DNA of 64,000 nt from Erythrocercus mccallii (lineage: Eukaryota > Chordata > Aves > Passeriformes > Dicruridae): contig VZRG01001627.1 of NCBI GenBank assembly GCA_013397435.1, positions 62,001-126,000 of the forward strand. Direction: 5' to 3'. Under the pieces are notes generated by a model, which had not been told where the DNA came from, made no database searches, and saw only the letters and a program-made list of their open reading frames with translations. The translations under genes and the position numbers were made by a program. Positions 1 through 11,952 of the stretch are shown one piece after another. Within the stretch, counting starts at the first letter, position 1. Every line of letters begins with the position of its first letter.

Positions 1-996
1 ACATATTTAAAACTACCACAGAGTAAGAAAACAACATAGTTTTTGAAAGTTGATACATAGTCCTGTACTATTCATTTCAGATTTCTCTATATTTCTGGTT
101 TAACTTTTTTTTAAGATGGGAATTTATCCTTTGTTAATGATATCAGAATTTCATCTCTTCCACCAGGATGCCACTCATTTCCAGCAAATCTATTGGAAAG
201 TTGACCCATCATGATTTAAAAAACTCAAGTGACAACCAAGATTCTATCCTGATAATGAACAGCCTATGAGGTACACCCATTATATGCCCCCAGATTGTCA
301 AGTTGTGAGATAACATCCTGCAGTTATTAGTGCAAATATTATCAATATTGCCCGGCTAACAACTTGGGACCCTGAAAAAGTGAGGCCAAAATCTGTCTAT
401 GATGCAGGTTGGGCATCCCCTTATTTCTGTACTTGTCCTGTAGTTCTGTAGTCTTTCTTCATATTCTGTCATGAAAAAATGCTCAGCCTGCAAGAATGAA
501 TATACTTAAATATTAATTCCAAGCATTTAATGACGCTTTCTAAAAAACAGATGATATATTCCACACTCCATCTTGTGTTCCTTTGAAATATCTATTATTA
601 TGAAGGAATTCCTGAATTCATCAATAAATTTATTATTCCAAAATATATTTATTATTTCCTAGGAAAACACAGGATTTATTGCATAAATTTTGCCGCACAA
701 AACATTGGTAAGATATCAGAAAGCCTTCTGTAATTTTTTCTCAGAACTATCCTGTGCCAGACTGGAAGAGACGGTTGAAGGGAGTAAATCTTGGTTTGCT
801 ACCAATATGCTACAGTAACCCAAGAGCATTGCAAAAGTGACCCGAAATCCTCACTTCTGGGTTTGCCACAGGGGTAGCTGTGGGAGGATTTCAGGAGGAG
901 ACTGCAGCCAAAATAGTTTTATTCAGGGCTATTTTAGACCAGAAAAAGAATAAGTTCATAAATTAAACCAGAGCACTTTACCAATTGATCTGTTTG

Positions 997-1038
997 CATT
1001 TAAACTGTTTCTGTTCACATTTAAACTGTTTCTGTTCA
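997..1038. repeat. 21-bp tandem duplication, two identical copies
   Basis: Two adjacent 21-bp units, each beginning CATTTAAACTG and ending CTGTTCA, are identical over their full length (997-1017 and 1018-1038). The perfect identity points to a recent duplication, for example by replication slippage, in otherwise non-repetitive sequence. Confidence 0.9.
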
Positions 1039-1254
1039 TGAGCAGCTGTCAAGAGAAGTTATGTCCTACTTTTGATGTTTAGATTGTATTTTCACTACAA
1101 AATTGACTCTAATGCTTATGTTTAGTATCAAGAGCTAAGTAAAAATTAGTATGTTCAAGAACATATGAGATTAAATGAAGTAAGAAAATGTTCCCAGGCT
1201 TAAAGCTTATTATTTATTCTCAGGAAATGTCATTTTTCTTTCATGGGTTCACCT

Positions 1255-1266
1255 TATATATATATA
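1255..1266. repeat. (TA)6 microsatellite
   Basis: A short uninterrupted run of alternating T and A, potentially length-variable. Confidence 0.85.
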
Positions 1267-2202
1267 CAAAATAGCTATTGCTCTTCAATATTTTTCTAAT
1301 CTATACTTCTTTGTTGGCGTACAGCTTTTTATCCAGAATTAGATGAGGGTTTCTGGCATGCAGCTGCAAGGTAGGTAGAATTGTAGATGCAGTTTTGTTC
1401 ATTGAGACCACAGACTCACTTAGATCAGTGACAAAAGTACAGTACAACTCCACAGAAAAGTCTTTTCAATGAAAGTTTAGATACCAGGTTTTAGACTCAG
1501 AAAAGGATTCCAAGACCTTTTTGAATGCTAGGCTGGACCAACATAGGAAAGCTGGCCTGAGCTTTTGATATTCAGCACTGATACACGAGTGTTTGGGAGC
1601 AATATTTTTTAGCAGATATTTGTTAGTCAGGACAGAGCCTTTCACTCCCTTACATGAGCCTAACAAATATGTAGATGAATAGGAGTTGTCTACCTTGTGC
1701 TTCTCAGGGCATAGAAACCACAGCCTACTTTCAAATTCTTTTAGCAATCTCTCCCAAACACATCTCTGTGCCCTCTTCCACCCAGTGTTGCTAGAACCTG
1801 ACCAGGAACTTCCCTAAAAAGAAACACAAAGCTCTGTACTCTGCTTTTTAAGCTATTCATGCGTACTCAAGCCTGTCTCAAATGTCAACAGCATTTACAG
1901 AGCTATCAAGAAAACAGCTGGGGCATGTGTCCCTCACTCAGCAGGATGAGGGTGCATCCTTTGCCAGTCAGCACAGGCTCGAGAGCACTTCAATTCTCCT
2001 TTACGAATTCCCTGTCCCCAGCTCACCTACTCAGCTCGCCTTCTCACTGTGAAGTAGAAAGGAAGGAGAGAAACTGCAGCAGGACAGTGTACTAAAGAAA
2101 TGATGAGCAAAGGTCCTTCGGTCCTTCTCACTGTTCTCTCTGTGCCTACTAAAGCAGGAGACAAAGCAGCCTTTTTCATTCCTTCCCAAAAGCTGTGTAC
2201 TG

Positions 2203-2295
2203 GTGGGAGAAACAAGAGAGGAAGGGAAGATGAAATGGAAAGGGGGGAGAAGAGAGAAAAATGGCAAGAGGTAAAATATGGAAGGGAGAGAAGGG
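2203..2295 (+). repeat. Purine-rich tract (plus strand)
   Basis: About 90 bases are mostly A and G with few interruptions, including a run of six Gs near 2,241. On the minus strand this is a polypyrimidine tract. It has no clean repeat unit and is best called low-complexity. The strand bias also explains the long overlapping open frames here, because pyrimidine-rich reading frames contain few stop codons. Confidence 0.7.
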
Positions 2296-5200
2296 CCTTG
2301 CACAACCTTAGGACTTGGTGCAGCCTAGTCACACTTTTTTCAGTTGCAAGCTTCGACAGCTTGCTAGACCATTCAGAAAATGCTCCCAATAAAAAAGGGA
2401 GCTTCTGAAAAATCTCTTATTTTTACTGTTGTTACACTCTGATAATTTCCAGGATTTCTAACATTCCAATTTCCAGGGAGATGTAGAAATCCATATAAGA
2501 AATTATTAAAACAAGAAGTACACATAAGAAATCAATAAAACACTTGCTGTTTTGCCACTTGCTTCCTTTGATAAAGGAGGTCATTACCATCTTTCAGCTG
2601 AACAGCTTCCACCCAGTTCCTGTGTACAAGAGCACACGTCAGGAGCATGTCCATGTGAGGCTGATATATTCCTCAAAACTGCCAAAGCACGCACAGTGCA
2701 CCACTGGCTGGTACTGCAGGCCTCCAAGACTGCAGTGAAAGTTAATTTACTTAGTGAACAGTAAACACACAATACAATATACTCTCTATTATATCAATTA
2801 AATGGAAAAGTCCTGATCCTTTTCTAAAAAGAGAAGTGTGCTCATTTCCCATGCATAAAACACTACATCAAGAAAGTCATGAGTCACGGATTAAAAACGG
2901 CACCTTTAAAATACTTCTTCAATGCTTATGATTTGAGGATCTGTAGCCCACAGCAAGCCACTAACATGCAGAAAAATTGCTTATATCTCAACACTTGTAT
3001 GGCACAGCCTCCCAAAATCAGCCTCTGTCCTTCCTCGACAACATCTATTTCTTTATACAGAAATAAAAGCAAAGCCATGATGGATTGTCTTTTTTATTCC
3101 AGCCTCATCCCCACCTTTCTCATTTTCAATTATGGGTTAAAACATTGAAGAAGAAAGTTTCTTATCTCTTGATCCAGAGCTTTAAGCTTAAAGACAGTGA
3201 AACAGCAGGGAAGTGAAGAAGGGAGTGGGAAGCCCGCGTGAGCACAGATCATCTTCTGTAGTCTGTGAGCTCCGTGAAGAAAAAAGCAAAGATGGAGGCC
3301 AAGCACACTATGGCGTGCTCTCCCTGTTTACTCTAGAATATCCCAAATTTACTGACAGCACAAAGCAGTACCGTATTGTTTATAATGTCATTTCTCAAGA
3401 ATGCAATGTCCCACCCTCTCCCACTCTCAGCTTTATACTTGTTTGATGAACACAGTTTTCCAGTAAAGACAACATGATATTTGGCCAGAGTGGTGGAATA
3501 AGAAACATGATTCTTTTCATGTTGGACACTTGCGTAATATTTCTCAACATCCAAAGCTGGGTTTATGCAGGATTACAGCAATCCTTTTATTATTCATGAA
3601 AGATGACAGCATGCCGTGTGATAATGTTTAGGTTAGTCATCATGCACAATAGCTTATGTGGAGGGAAATATGAAATTTTAGTTAGTAAAATGAAGCCTTT
3701 AATTAATTTCATCTGTCCAACATTTGCTCTTTTTTTTATTCAAGCAGTAAATATCTTCCAAAATATTCACAGAGCAGAGACTTGTCTTACAGGACAGCTA
3801 AGAAAAGTGCTTATTAGTGCCCTGAGCCTGCCATGTATGACACAGCCAGGTTTGTCATGCTATGGATCTTAGATCTGCGTGAGAAAAACAGATTGCACAC
3901 AACCCTTTGTAGCTACTCCAGGCCTTCGAAGGCTTTAATGTCCTGTGCTGGAGAGCAGCATTCCTCCAGTGGAAGAGGAAAGGAGACAACTCTCAGTCCA
4001 TTACCACCACCTCCTCATGTAGGTACTGTCACTACCTCCACCAGAGCAGGAGACACATGGAGACATCTTCCAAGGAGAGGTGAGGAAAAAGCAGGGAAAA
4101 CCACACATGAGACCTGTTGAGATTAACTTCTCCAAAAAGTCTCCATCTGACCCTCTGGGTGCTATCACTAATGTTAATTACAGATGATCTTCTAAAGGCA
4201 ATGATACGAGGCGTGGACGGGCTTTATTGCAGTACAGCCATAAATAATTAAATACAATGTAATAAACAAACCTGTCAAAACCAGCTGGCATAAAGTTAGA
4301 CTGACTAATCTGATCTGACTGCCAAAATCAGCACACAAGAAAATCTCCATCTGTGAGTTGAAAGCCCAAGTTTCTCAGGGGGCCTGTTGTGCATGCCTGT
4401 CTCAGCTACCCAGAGCAAAGATGATGCTCAGAGGTGCCCTGTGAGGCCAGGTGGGTGCCCCATAGGACAGAGGAGTGTGAAGGACAGTACTTAATTGCTA
4501 CTGCACATCACCATGTGTCATATATACAGCCCAGCACCGGAATTTCTTTTCTTTTTGAAATAGGATTAAACACTTGAGGGAAAGCTGACCCTTTTTCTTG
4601 CATGTACACACAACACTTTTTACCTACATGAACTGTATTAATAAAATGTCTCTGGTTATGTGAAGAATTACTCAGAGCCAAGAAGTTAGAACTACACCCT
4701 TAACTCCGAGGCTTGAGCATTTTTAAAATGTGACTTTTCTCCTCTTTTCATTGTGCTAAAAAAAAAAAAGTAAAAAGGAAATTAATCTGCAGCTGACCAA
4801 AAGATACTTCAAAACACATACATCATAAAAAAACTGGCATTTTTGGAAGATGACTGTTGGCCACACATTGGTGGTGTTATTGGAGTTTTTCCTTTAAGGT
4901 CAGATACTTAATCTGAGTATTATTAACACTCAAATAATTTGCCAATTTTTCCCTTACTAAGCTTCTTTTTACAATGGTTATTGACTTGTTTTCTTTGAAA
5001 TTGTGTTTAAAGTGTGATTTTTAATGAAATTTCAATAACAATATCCCTTTAAAAAGTCAAATACCTTTTTGGGAAATTAAAAATTATTTCAGAACAGAAA
5101 TCTTGCCATTTCAAATCAGCCTCAACACTTTTTATGCTGGACTCTCTTATTTATGGCTGACTGTCCATTTCATTGAAGCTAAAAAATCAGATAATAAGAT

Positions 5201-5513
5201 ATTTCTGCTGTGTCTGCACACATATATACATGTAAAAGCATATACAAATACACACACACACGTATACTATTTGTCCAAGCTAATTTGGATAAACAAAAAG
5301 TCAGAAATGCCTGAAAATTGTGATCTCTGGTGGAATAACTCTGCAGCTACAATAGGCATCAATGTTACCAGGAGTTTGTTTCCTCCATCTACTTGCAATT
5401 AACATTCTAGCAGGGCTTAGAGATATTGTTGTAATTGTAATTTATTAGACTGAGACAATGATTTCTTGATAGTCTCTTCCTTCTGTTAAGGGAAACATAC
5501 TCACTTTTTTAGC

Positions 5514-5537
5514 ATTTATTTATTTATTTATTTATTT
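5514..5537. repeat. (ATTT)6 microsatellite
   Basis: Six perfect ATTT units, likely polymorphic between individuals. It is not attached to a recognisable retroelement tail. Confidence 0.92.
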
Positions 5538-5940
5538 GAAGTTGGATGTATTTTTAAAGGATACTCCACGCCATAACAAGACCAGAGCTAAAGCCAGTGA
5601 AAAGCATTTCAGTGTTTGAAATTTTTTTTGCTGACACACAACCTTGTCTGCATCTCTCTTTTACATCAGGACAACAAGGAGAAAGGGGATATTATCCTTG
5701 CACATACTGATACAACATAAACATTTTGAAGTTACTTGTGTAGATAAGAAAATATGTTCCTGTTTCTGCCTCCCTTTCTGCGTCACATTTTGCCAACAGC
5801 TGCTTCATTTAGCCATTGTCAGGCACGATGCATTTAAAAAATGCGTATGCTCTGAGCGGAGCTTACACCCGAGTCATGGTAGAGCAAAAGACTGACGGAT
5901 CGGATGTGGGCTCAGCTAAGGAAGCTGTGACACTCTCCGT
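5538..5940. other. AT-rich flank upstream of the CpG island
   Basis: No gene was found. At 5,830-5,844 the sequence GCATTT-AAA-AAATGC forms a small perfect inverted repeat containing a TTTAAAA motif that could act as a weak TATA-like element for the adjacent island. This is only a suggestion. CpGs begin to appear from about 5,825 onward, which marks the shoulder of the island. Confidence 0.4.
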
Positions 5941-6540
5941 CACCCAACGCACTTCAGGGATCATCCTACTTGCCATCTAATCTCGCTGGCAGGACCTGCA
6001 GCGCCAGAAAGGCGTCCGCCTTTGCCTGCGAGCAGGTCGTGAGGCAGGTGCCGGCAGGGCAGTCCCTGCTCTGGCGCCGCTGCTGCGCCCGGCGGTGCGT
6101 GCGGCGGGCAGGGAGCTCTGCGCACCAGCCGCGCCCGCCCCCGTCCCGGCGCTCAAGGCGCACCACTGAAGCTGCTGCTCGCACACGGGGCCGCGGGCTG
6201 GCACCCACCGCCTCCCTGCTCGCTGGACGTGCTCCTAATCAGTCTTCCTGCAGGAGCCACCGCGCCGGGGCAGACGGCGGTACATTTTTGTGCTGGGTGC
6301 CTTTCTTAGTGGGGGCCTTTTCCTTGGAATCGCAGCCCACGGCCAGCGGGCCAGGGTGGCAAAGGAGGTGTCGGGGCCCGGTGGGGAAGTCTGGGAGGAA
6401 AGCAGCCCCGTGCGGAGAATGGCAGGAAAGCCGCTCCGCTTCCCGGCGGCTCTGTCTGCTGGGAGGCAGCGCGGCGCCTGGAGCCTGCCCGCCCTCCAGG
6501 CGCGTCCCGGGATTTCCGAGTCGCAGCCACAGCTCTTGCT
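5941..6540. promoter_or_regulatory. CpG island, candidate promoter or first exon
   Basis: By hand count this 600-bp stretch holds about 55 CpG dinucleotides, while surrounding AT-rich 600-bp stretches have only a handful. GC content is visibly above 60% and the observed/expected CpG ratio is close to 0.9 by my estimate. That is what an unmethylated germline CpG island looks like, and such islands usually mark transcription start sites. I could not identify a coding first exon. The long open frame on the plus strand (5,970-6,542) starts at TTG, has no ATG and is arginine- and alanine-rich, as GC-rich non-coding sequence tends to be. Transcript direction is undetermined. The island could drive a long gene extending out of the window, a lncRNA, or be an orphan enhancer-type island. 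Confidence 0.75.
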
Positions 6541-7250
6541 AACAGCCAAATATTTCACTCTAGAGACATACTACACTTCCTGATATAGGATGCACTTGCA
6601 TGTCTCCTGGTGACCTTAAACAGTAATAAAGGAGTCATAATACGACCTAGACGGGCCTTGAGAGCCAGCCGGCACACGGGTGACTTGAACGGGAGGTTCA
6701 AGGGTGGGAGCGCTTGTCTGCTCTTTGTTCGGCAGCTTTCGTGTCGTGTTTCTTCCCTTTTGGTTATGTAGAGGAAGGGATTTTAAAATACATTTGTGTT
6801 GCCCTTTTGCCAACAGCAGAAATTAATCCAGTGTGCTGGGAGAGAAAAAGCGGCGTGTGCTGGGCTCACCAGCATCTCCCGGCAGCTGCATCCAAGCCCG
6901 GAACCCTCTCGGCTCGTGCTCCCCACGGCTGCGGCCTGCCAAGGAAAAGGGCAACACAGCGCCAGCACTGATCCTCCTCCCGCGGATCCTACTCTTTTAT
7001 TTCCACTGCCCGGGCAGGCGAGAAGCTGTTGTGCCTATGTATTGTGGACGTTTTAAGGCTGCCTTGCAGTTGTAAACTCGGAGAGACATCCAGCTCCTAC
7101 CCAAATCACAGGCTGAAGGAATGGTGAGGTTCTCGATGTTGTTGGGCCAGAATTTCTTCTGCTGACCACAGACTCGCCTGCACTCAAAAGAGTGGACGAC
7201 TTAGCCCCTCCAGTGTAAGGAAATACGGAGGCTGTTACATGCTGCCTCCT
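6541..7250. other. CpG-richer shoulder of the island
   Basis: CpGs remain more frequent than in the rest of the window (for example around 6,640-6,720, 6,850-6,920 and 6,975-7,020) but are no longer dense. This may be island shore or transcribed 5' sequence. Short overlapping open frames occur on both strands, with nothing recognisable. A possible minus-strand splice donor (GTGAGC) lies at about 6,865-6,870, but single donor motifs are common by chance. Confidence 0.4.
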
Positions 7251-8133
7251 GCCACATGTGGAGTTTTGTACTGCCTCGGCCCTACAGCTAAGCAAAAATA
7301 AGCAGAGAGGGGTTAATTTTGGACCATGCTGGCAATCCAGCTATCAACCATAAAATGTGCTCAGACTTGCTAAGTAATGAGTGAATGATGACTTTGTTAC
7401 CAGCAAAATAGTAGTGTCGCAGTGTTAGAGATCAAATGCAAGCGGAGGAGAAACAAGAGACCACCAGGACACAAGACAGACTTTCTCATCAGCAGAGAAA
7501 ACTATTTTACTCTTTTAATAGCTCTAAAAATACTCTATTTGACCATGAGCCTATGTTATTTAGATCTGTTTATTTTTAAAAGAAGGGATAACAGTCTTCA
7601 ACTCTGTATTACATAAGATTAGCTGACATTTGCTATGATATCATAGACCAACAAAATGAAATAACTCGCAGAGAAAATATTGACTTTCTTTGTCTGAAAT
7701 TAAGCCAGCAGAGAGAAGAGAGATGAATATAAAATCAGAAAAAATATTACAGCAGTCGTATCCAAACTAAATTTAGATACAAGTGATGCATGTCCTAATT
7801 TAGGAAAGCTCAAGAGAAGACTTTAAGTATTATTATCTCTAATAGAAAAGCTTTAAATTGCAGAAAACAATCCTCAGCTAAGAAACAATGCATTGAGACA
7901 ATTCTGACAGGTAATGAAAATTAAAGTACACCATGGCATCATCCCCCAACACTCACAGAATTCCCACTGACTTTGACAGGAGTTATGCACACATTTTGGA
8001 GGGAGGCCTTCATGTGCATGGAGAAACAGGAGGCTGAACCTGTACACAGGGCAATTCTTAATGCTCATTTTCTCTACCCAGCCCTACAACTCAAAACACT
8101 TTAAGTCTGCTCTCAGCTAAGACACTAATCAAA

Positions 8134-8253
8134 TAACGTCACATCTGACATGCCCTTAGAGTATCAGTCTGCCTTCAAGACTCTTTCCCAGGATCTGACT
8201 GACAAGGGCAATTAATCAGGGCTGCGTCCACTGTAGCCAACAATGTGACGTCA
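8134..8253. promoter_or_regulatory. Possible CREB/ATF site pair
   Basis: A full palindromic cAMP-response element, TGACGTCA, lies at 8,246-8,253. A one-mismatch relative, TAACGTCA, lies 112 bases upstream at 8,134-8,141. CREB/ATF family proteins bind the first sequence. Both retain a CpG within otherwise CpG-poor DNA. Function is inferred from motif alone and there is no adjacent promoter. Confidence 0.25.
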
Positions 8254-10175
8254 GTGTAAAGTTGGTGAGAAGTCCACACCAGTGCCCTTTTTTTTGCATC
8301 AACTTTGTTCTTAACACAGTGCTGTTGCTCACTTGCACCTCATTTTTTAAAAAATAAATACACATTATTGAAGCTTCTGGTAGAATAAATTGCTCAACTT
8401 GACTCAATTCAGTAAACTTTAACAGAAATTTCCTCAAAATCCTATTCACTCACGTTCCACTTTTTGCAAAGAGGAAAGAAGCAATAATGATTGTCTGAAT
8501 ATTTCTGTCACAGAGACTTTTCTAACATTTCTTCTGTAAATTCCAAACAGCCCCCTGCATAAATTTTCTAGGGTCTGATATGCTCACTTTGTTTTTTAAT
8601 TTACCACTGTGTATATGGAAGATATTTTCCTGACTTTTTCCAAATTCTTCCTTTTTAATCCAATGCATCTGAAAAACAACTCTATCTCCCCCCAGTACTA
8701 GGCTTGGAGGGGATGAAATGCTGTCTCTTGTGTGCTCTAGGGTTTTAGGATAGCAGAAGCTTTGACTGTCAATCTTTCTTTAATATTCATAGGAATTGAT
8801 TCATTACACTACACCCTCACTACCAAGTTTACACTTGTGCTCATAAATCATGCCAGGTCAAGAACTGTATTGAGCACCTCATCCATTCAGCATCTGGCCT
8901 TTAGCCAGCAAAATCAGATTTAGAAGACTTTGCAGACCTTGCCACTTCTTAGATAATTCTGGTCTTTTGCGTTATTTCTGTTTTTCTATAGCGCCTTATT
9001 AAGCAATATTTCTATCTCCTCTTATCCCTTACTAGTTCTATGCAAGCAGAATTGTTAGCATCCCCCTGCAAAGCTCCAGGCCTCTCCACCTCTTTCCTTC
9101 TTCCTCTTGGCCTTTTGTCTGCTGTTTCTTTTGAGTATTTCTGCACAGCATTTCAGTTTCTTTAAGGGCAACCCTATTGGTGCCTCAGCTGATCTCAATT
9201 TGTATGTTACACAAGAAAGGAAAAAAAAATAAAATCGGTCTGAAATACCATGGGCTTTTTACTGCGTAAAATACACCATAAGTTCACCTCATGCCATGGG
9301 CGTGTTTCCGTTCTCCTCCGCATCAGTTTTTCCATGGCAACTTGCACCAGTGTCATACAGGACAGAAACACCCCACACCTAGGCTTGCCCTTCGTGAGAG
9401 GAGGAGGGCGCTGCTGGGAAGGTGACTGTGACTGACAGACAAATGGCCCAAGGCTCTTTGGCACATGTGTTTCTCAAGCTCCAGTTGTGAGCTGACGTGT
9501 TTACATTGCAAACCACTCACAGATTGCAGTGGGTGCAAACAGGCATCTTCAATTATTCGTGTGGCCTCTTCTCCATAAATAAAATACTAAGAAAGAAAGA
9601 AAACTGTCTGCTAGCCTGTTTACTGACAGGATTTCTCCCATCTTGTGGTACTCAAGCAGAGTAACTGGGACAAACTCCTTGGCTGTTGTGGGAACAAGAA
9701 GTTTTGACAAATGAGCCCAGACAATGGTCAGGTGAAAGGCACCGTGATGATGGGATGGTCCTGCAGCCAGGGGGATGTCAAGGCCCTGGCTGACATGCAG
9801 GCACACTTCAGCACGTCATCCCAGACTTGCTGGCATCCTACAACAGGGAGTTGCCAGCCACATCAGTCCTGCTTGCCCTTGGAGATGGAAAGAACTCTTT
9901 CAGCCTCCCCAGCTGCTGAAAGGAGGTCACCAGAGTCACATAACAGTTTAACCCAGGTGACATCTCTGTCACATCCAGCTCCTATGTACTTCAGCAGGAC
10001 TCCAAATCAATACCAAGGGAGCTTCTTTTAGACCATAATGCATGTCCATGTGTTCAACCAGACTTTTTTCCAATATGGTAACATGGCACAAACAAAACCA
10101 CAGGCAGATACAATGTCCCATGTGAATCTCATGTAGATGTAGAAATAGCTTTGGTCTAGGTATATGTCAAGTGGC

Positions 10176-10191
10176 TTTTTTTTTTTTTTTT
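10176..10191 (+). repeat. Poly(T) run, 16 bases
   Basis: A homopolymer of T. No target-site duplication or retrocopy body could be recognised beside it, so I do not interpret it as the tail of a minus-strand processed pseudogene. Confidence 0.85.
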
Positions 10192-11926
10192 CTGAAGAAC
10201 CTATTTGAGTTATAATCTAAACACCATTTTTTGAAGTGACCTTAGGGCCTGCCTCCCTCCAGGTCTTGGTCAGGCTAATAGCTTCTCCAAGCTGGCAATG
10301 GGATCACATCACATGTGGCTGGGCTTTGCACATCTCGATCCATAGATATCCCTCCTGTTTGGAGGGATATGGCAATGGAGAGAGAAACACAAGGTCACAG
10401 GTCCCGTGCAGGGCACTACTCGAGTCTTATGTCACTTCCTGGCACACAGGAGAAAATAACTTCAGTTTTTGCTGGGCATATTAGTAAAGGGTGCAGGGAC
10501 CAGTTTTGCCAGTACTCTTTAAATGTCACTCTTTTATAACTAATGAAAAAGAAATGTATAAACAAATCAACCAAAGCAGAGAAAATACATACATTTTGGA
10601 AGATCAGTCTCTAGCAACAACCTGTGAGCAACATGGTTCAGCAATGCTTGGGGTTTTTTTCCACAGTTTCCTAGGAGTTGTATTCATCCTGCCTTCAAGG
10701 ATTGGTACTCACACCTCATTCATAATAAGATTTATAATAAGCCTAATATTTAGGTTCTCAAGAACAATTTGAGATTTCCTTCCAGTGAACATTAGAAAAT
10801 GATACTGTTATTAGCCATGATATCTCTCTGATTGGGACTGTTAGACAAAACAAGCAGCTGGCACAACTATTTGATTTGGGAAGAAAGAGAAGCAAGAGTA
10901 AAGACAGCCAGTTTCCAGGTTTTTAACAGAGGAAATGTTCTTGATACAGAAGTCCCATCCCAGTTGTATTTAAGTTCACATACTAAGTAACACAAGTTGT
11001 TTTTCAAACACAGAAAAGTTCAGAAAAGCTGATGAAAATTATTTCTTACAGCCCTCTAGTCACCTTTTTCTTTATGCAGCCCCTGAAAGTTAAAAGAGTT
11101 ATGACATGTAAGATAACCAAAGGGTCAATCCTGCCTAAAAATATATTAGTCAGCTTAGACAAGAGCAGTTTTTTGCCCAGCTTTGCCTTTGTACCGTAAG
11201 GAAAAAAACAAAACAAAAAAAGAGACATTATTTTTCAGAGAAATATGATGTCAGTAGAACTCTTGAAGAATAAACAAAATCTTTTCTTTCATTGTGAATT
11301 ACAATCTTAGAAAAATAGTGAACTTTCTTCTCACATTTTTTACCACAAGTGATGCACAAGGCAGAAAAACTCTTCTCAATAGATTATGAAATTTCAAGCT
11401 GAACATAAAAAATTTGGAAAAAAGTTTTAGATTTGACCATTGTGACATTGAAACAAGTGGCAAAACAGAACTCTGCAACCTTACATTTTTGTTTTCTATG
11501 ATTCAGTCTAATCCCTTCTGAAATAGAAGACTATACAAGGCATTGACTAGAGAGCTGTTTCTTTTTCTTCAAATTTCAAAGTGCTTTTTTTCCTGGTCTG
11601 AAAATGTCTTAGAAGTAAACATCTGTCTTTCATCTGCTGGATTGCAATTTAAGAACATCTACCATTAACCCCCCAGGCACCTCTGCAGATTTGAGGTCCC
11701 TCATAGCAAGAGATGCTTGGGGCTCTTGGGGGTCCTTGGCTGCAGAGTAACCCAGAGCATCTATATCTCTTTCTGTGAAGAAGAGAATACAGCATCAGAG
11801 ATCCCTTTCTGCAATACAGCTGGAGCATATGAAAAATGTCATAAAAAGATCCTAGAACAAAACATCACTTAGAGTATATGTCTATTCCTGCATGTGTTCC
11901 CAATAGTGTCTTCAAGATAAACCTGC

Positions 11927-11952
11927 TTTTTTTTAAAAAAAAAAAAAAAAAA
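11927..11952 (+). repeat. T8-A18 homopolymer block
   Basis: Eight Ts are followed directly by eighteen As. The block is self-complementary in its centre. The poly(A) could be the tail of an old retrocopy, but the sequence to its left shows no recognisable gene body. Confidence 0.85.

Larger units (their letters stand above)
1..5513. other. AT-rich single-copy sequence, no gene seen
   Basis: No recognisable exon, RNA gene or mobile element was found. The open frames are short (at most 120 codons), mutually overlapping and without familiar protein motifs. Small structures inside are a 21-bp tandem duplication at 997-1038, a (TA)6 run at 1,255-1,266 and a purine-rich tract at 2,203-2,295. The sequence reads as ordinary bird intergenic or intronic DNA. 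Short regulatory elements could be present but cannot be recognised without cross-species alignment. Confidence 0.6.

Noticed and set aside
5514..5537. ATTT array considered as a CR1 or other LINE tail
   Set aside because: No CR1 or other LINE body is adjacent, and CR1 tails are ATTCTATG-type. It is a simple microsatellite.
5970..6542. 190-codon plus-strand open frame in the CpG island
   Set aside because: It begins at TTG with no ATG, is Arg/Ala/Ser-rich as GC-rich non-coding DNA is, overlaps other open frames on both strands and has no known motif.
11927..11952. Poly(A) block considered as a processed-pseudogene tail
   Set aside because: No gene-like body upstream and no flanking target duplication found.
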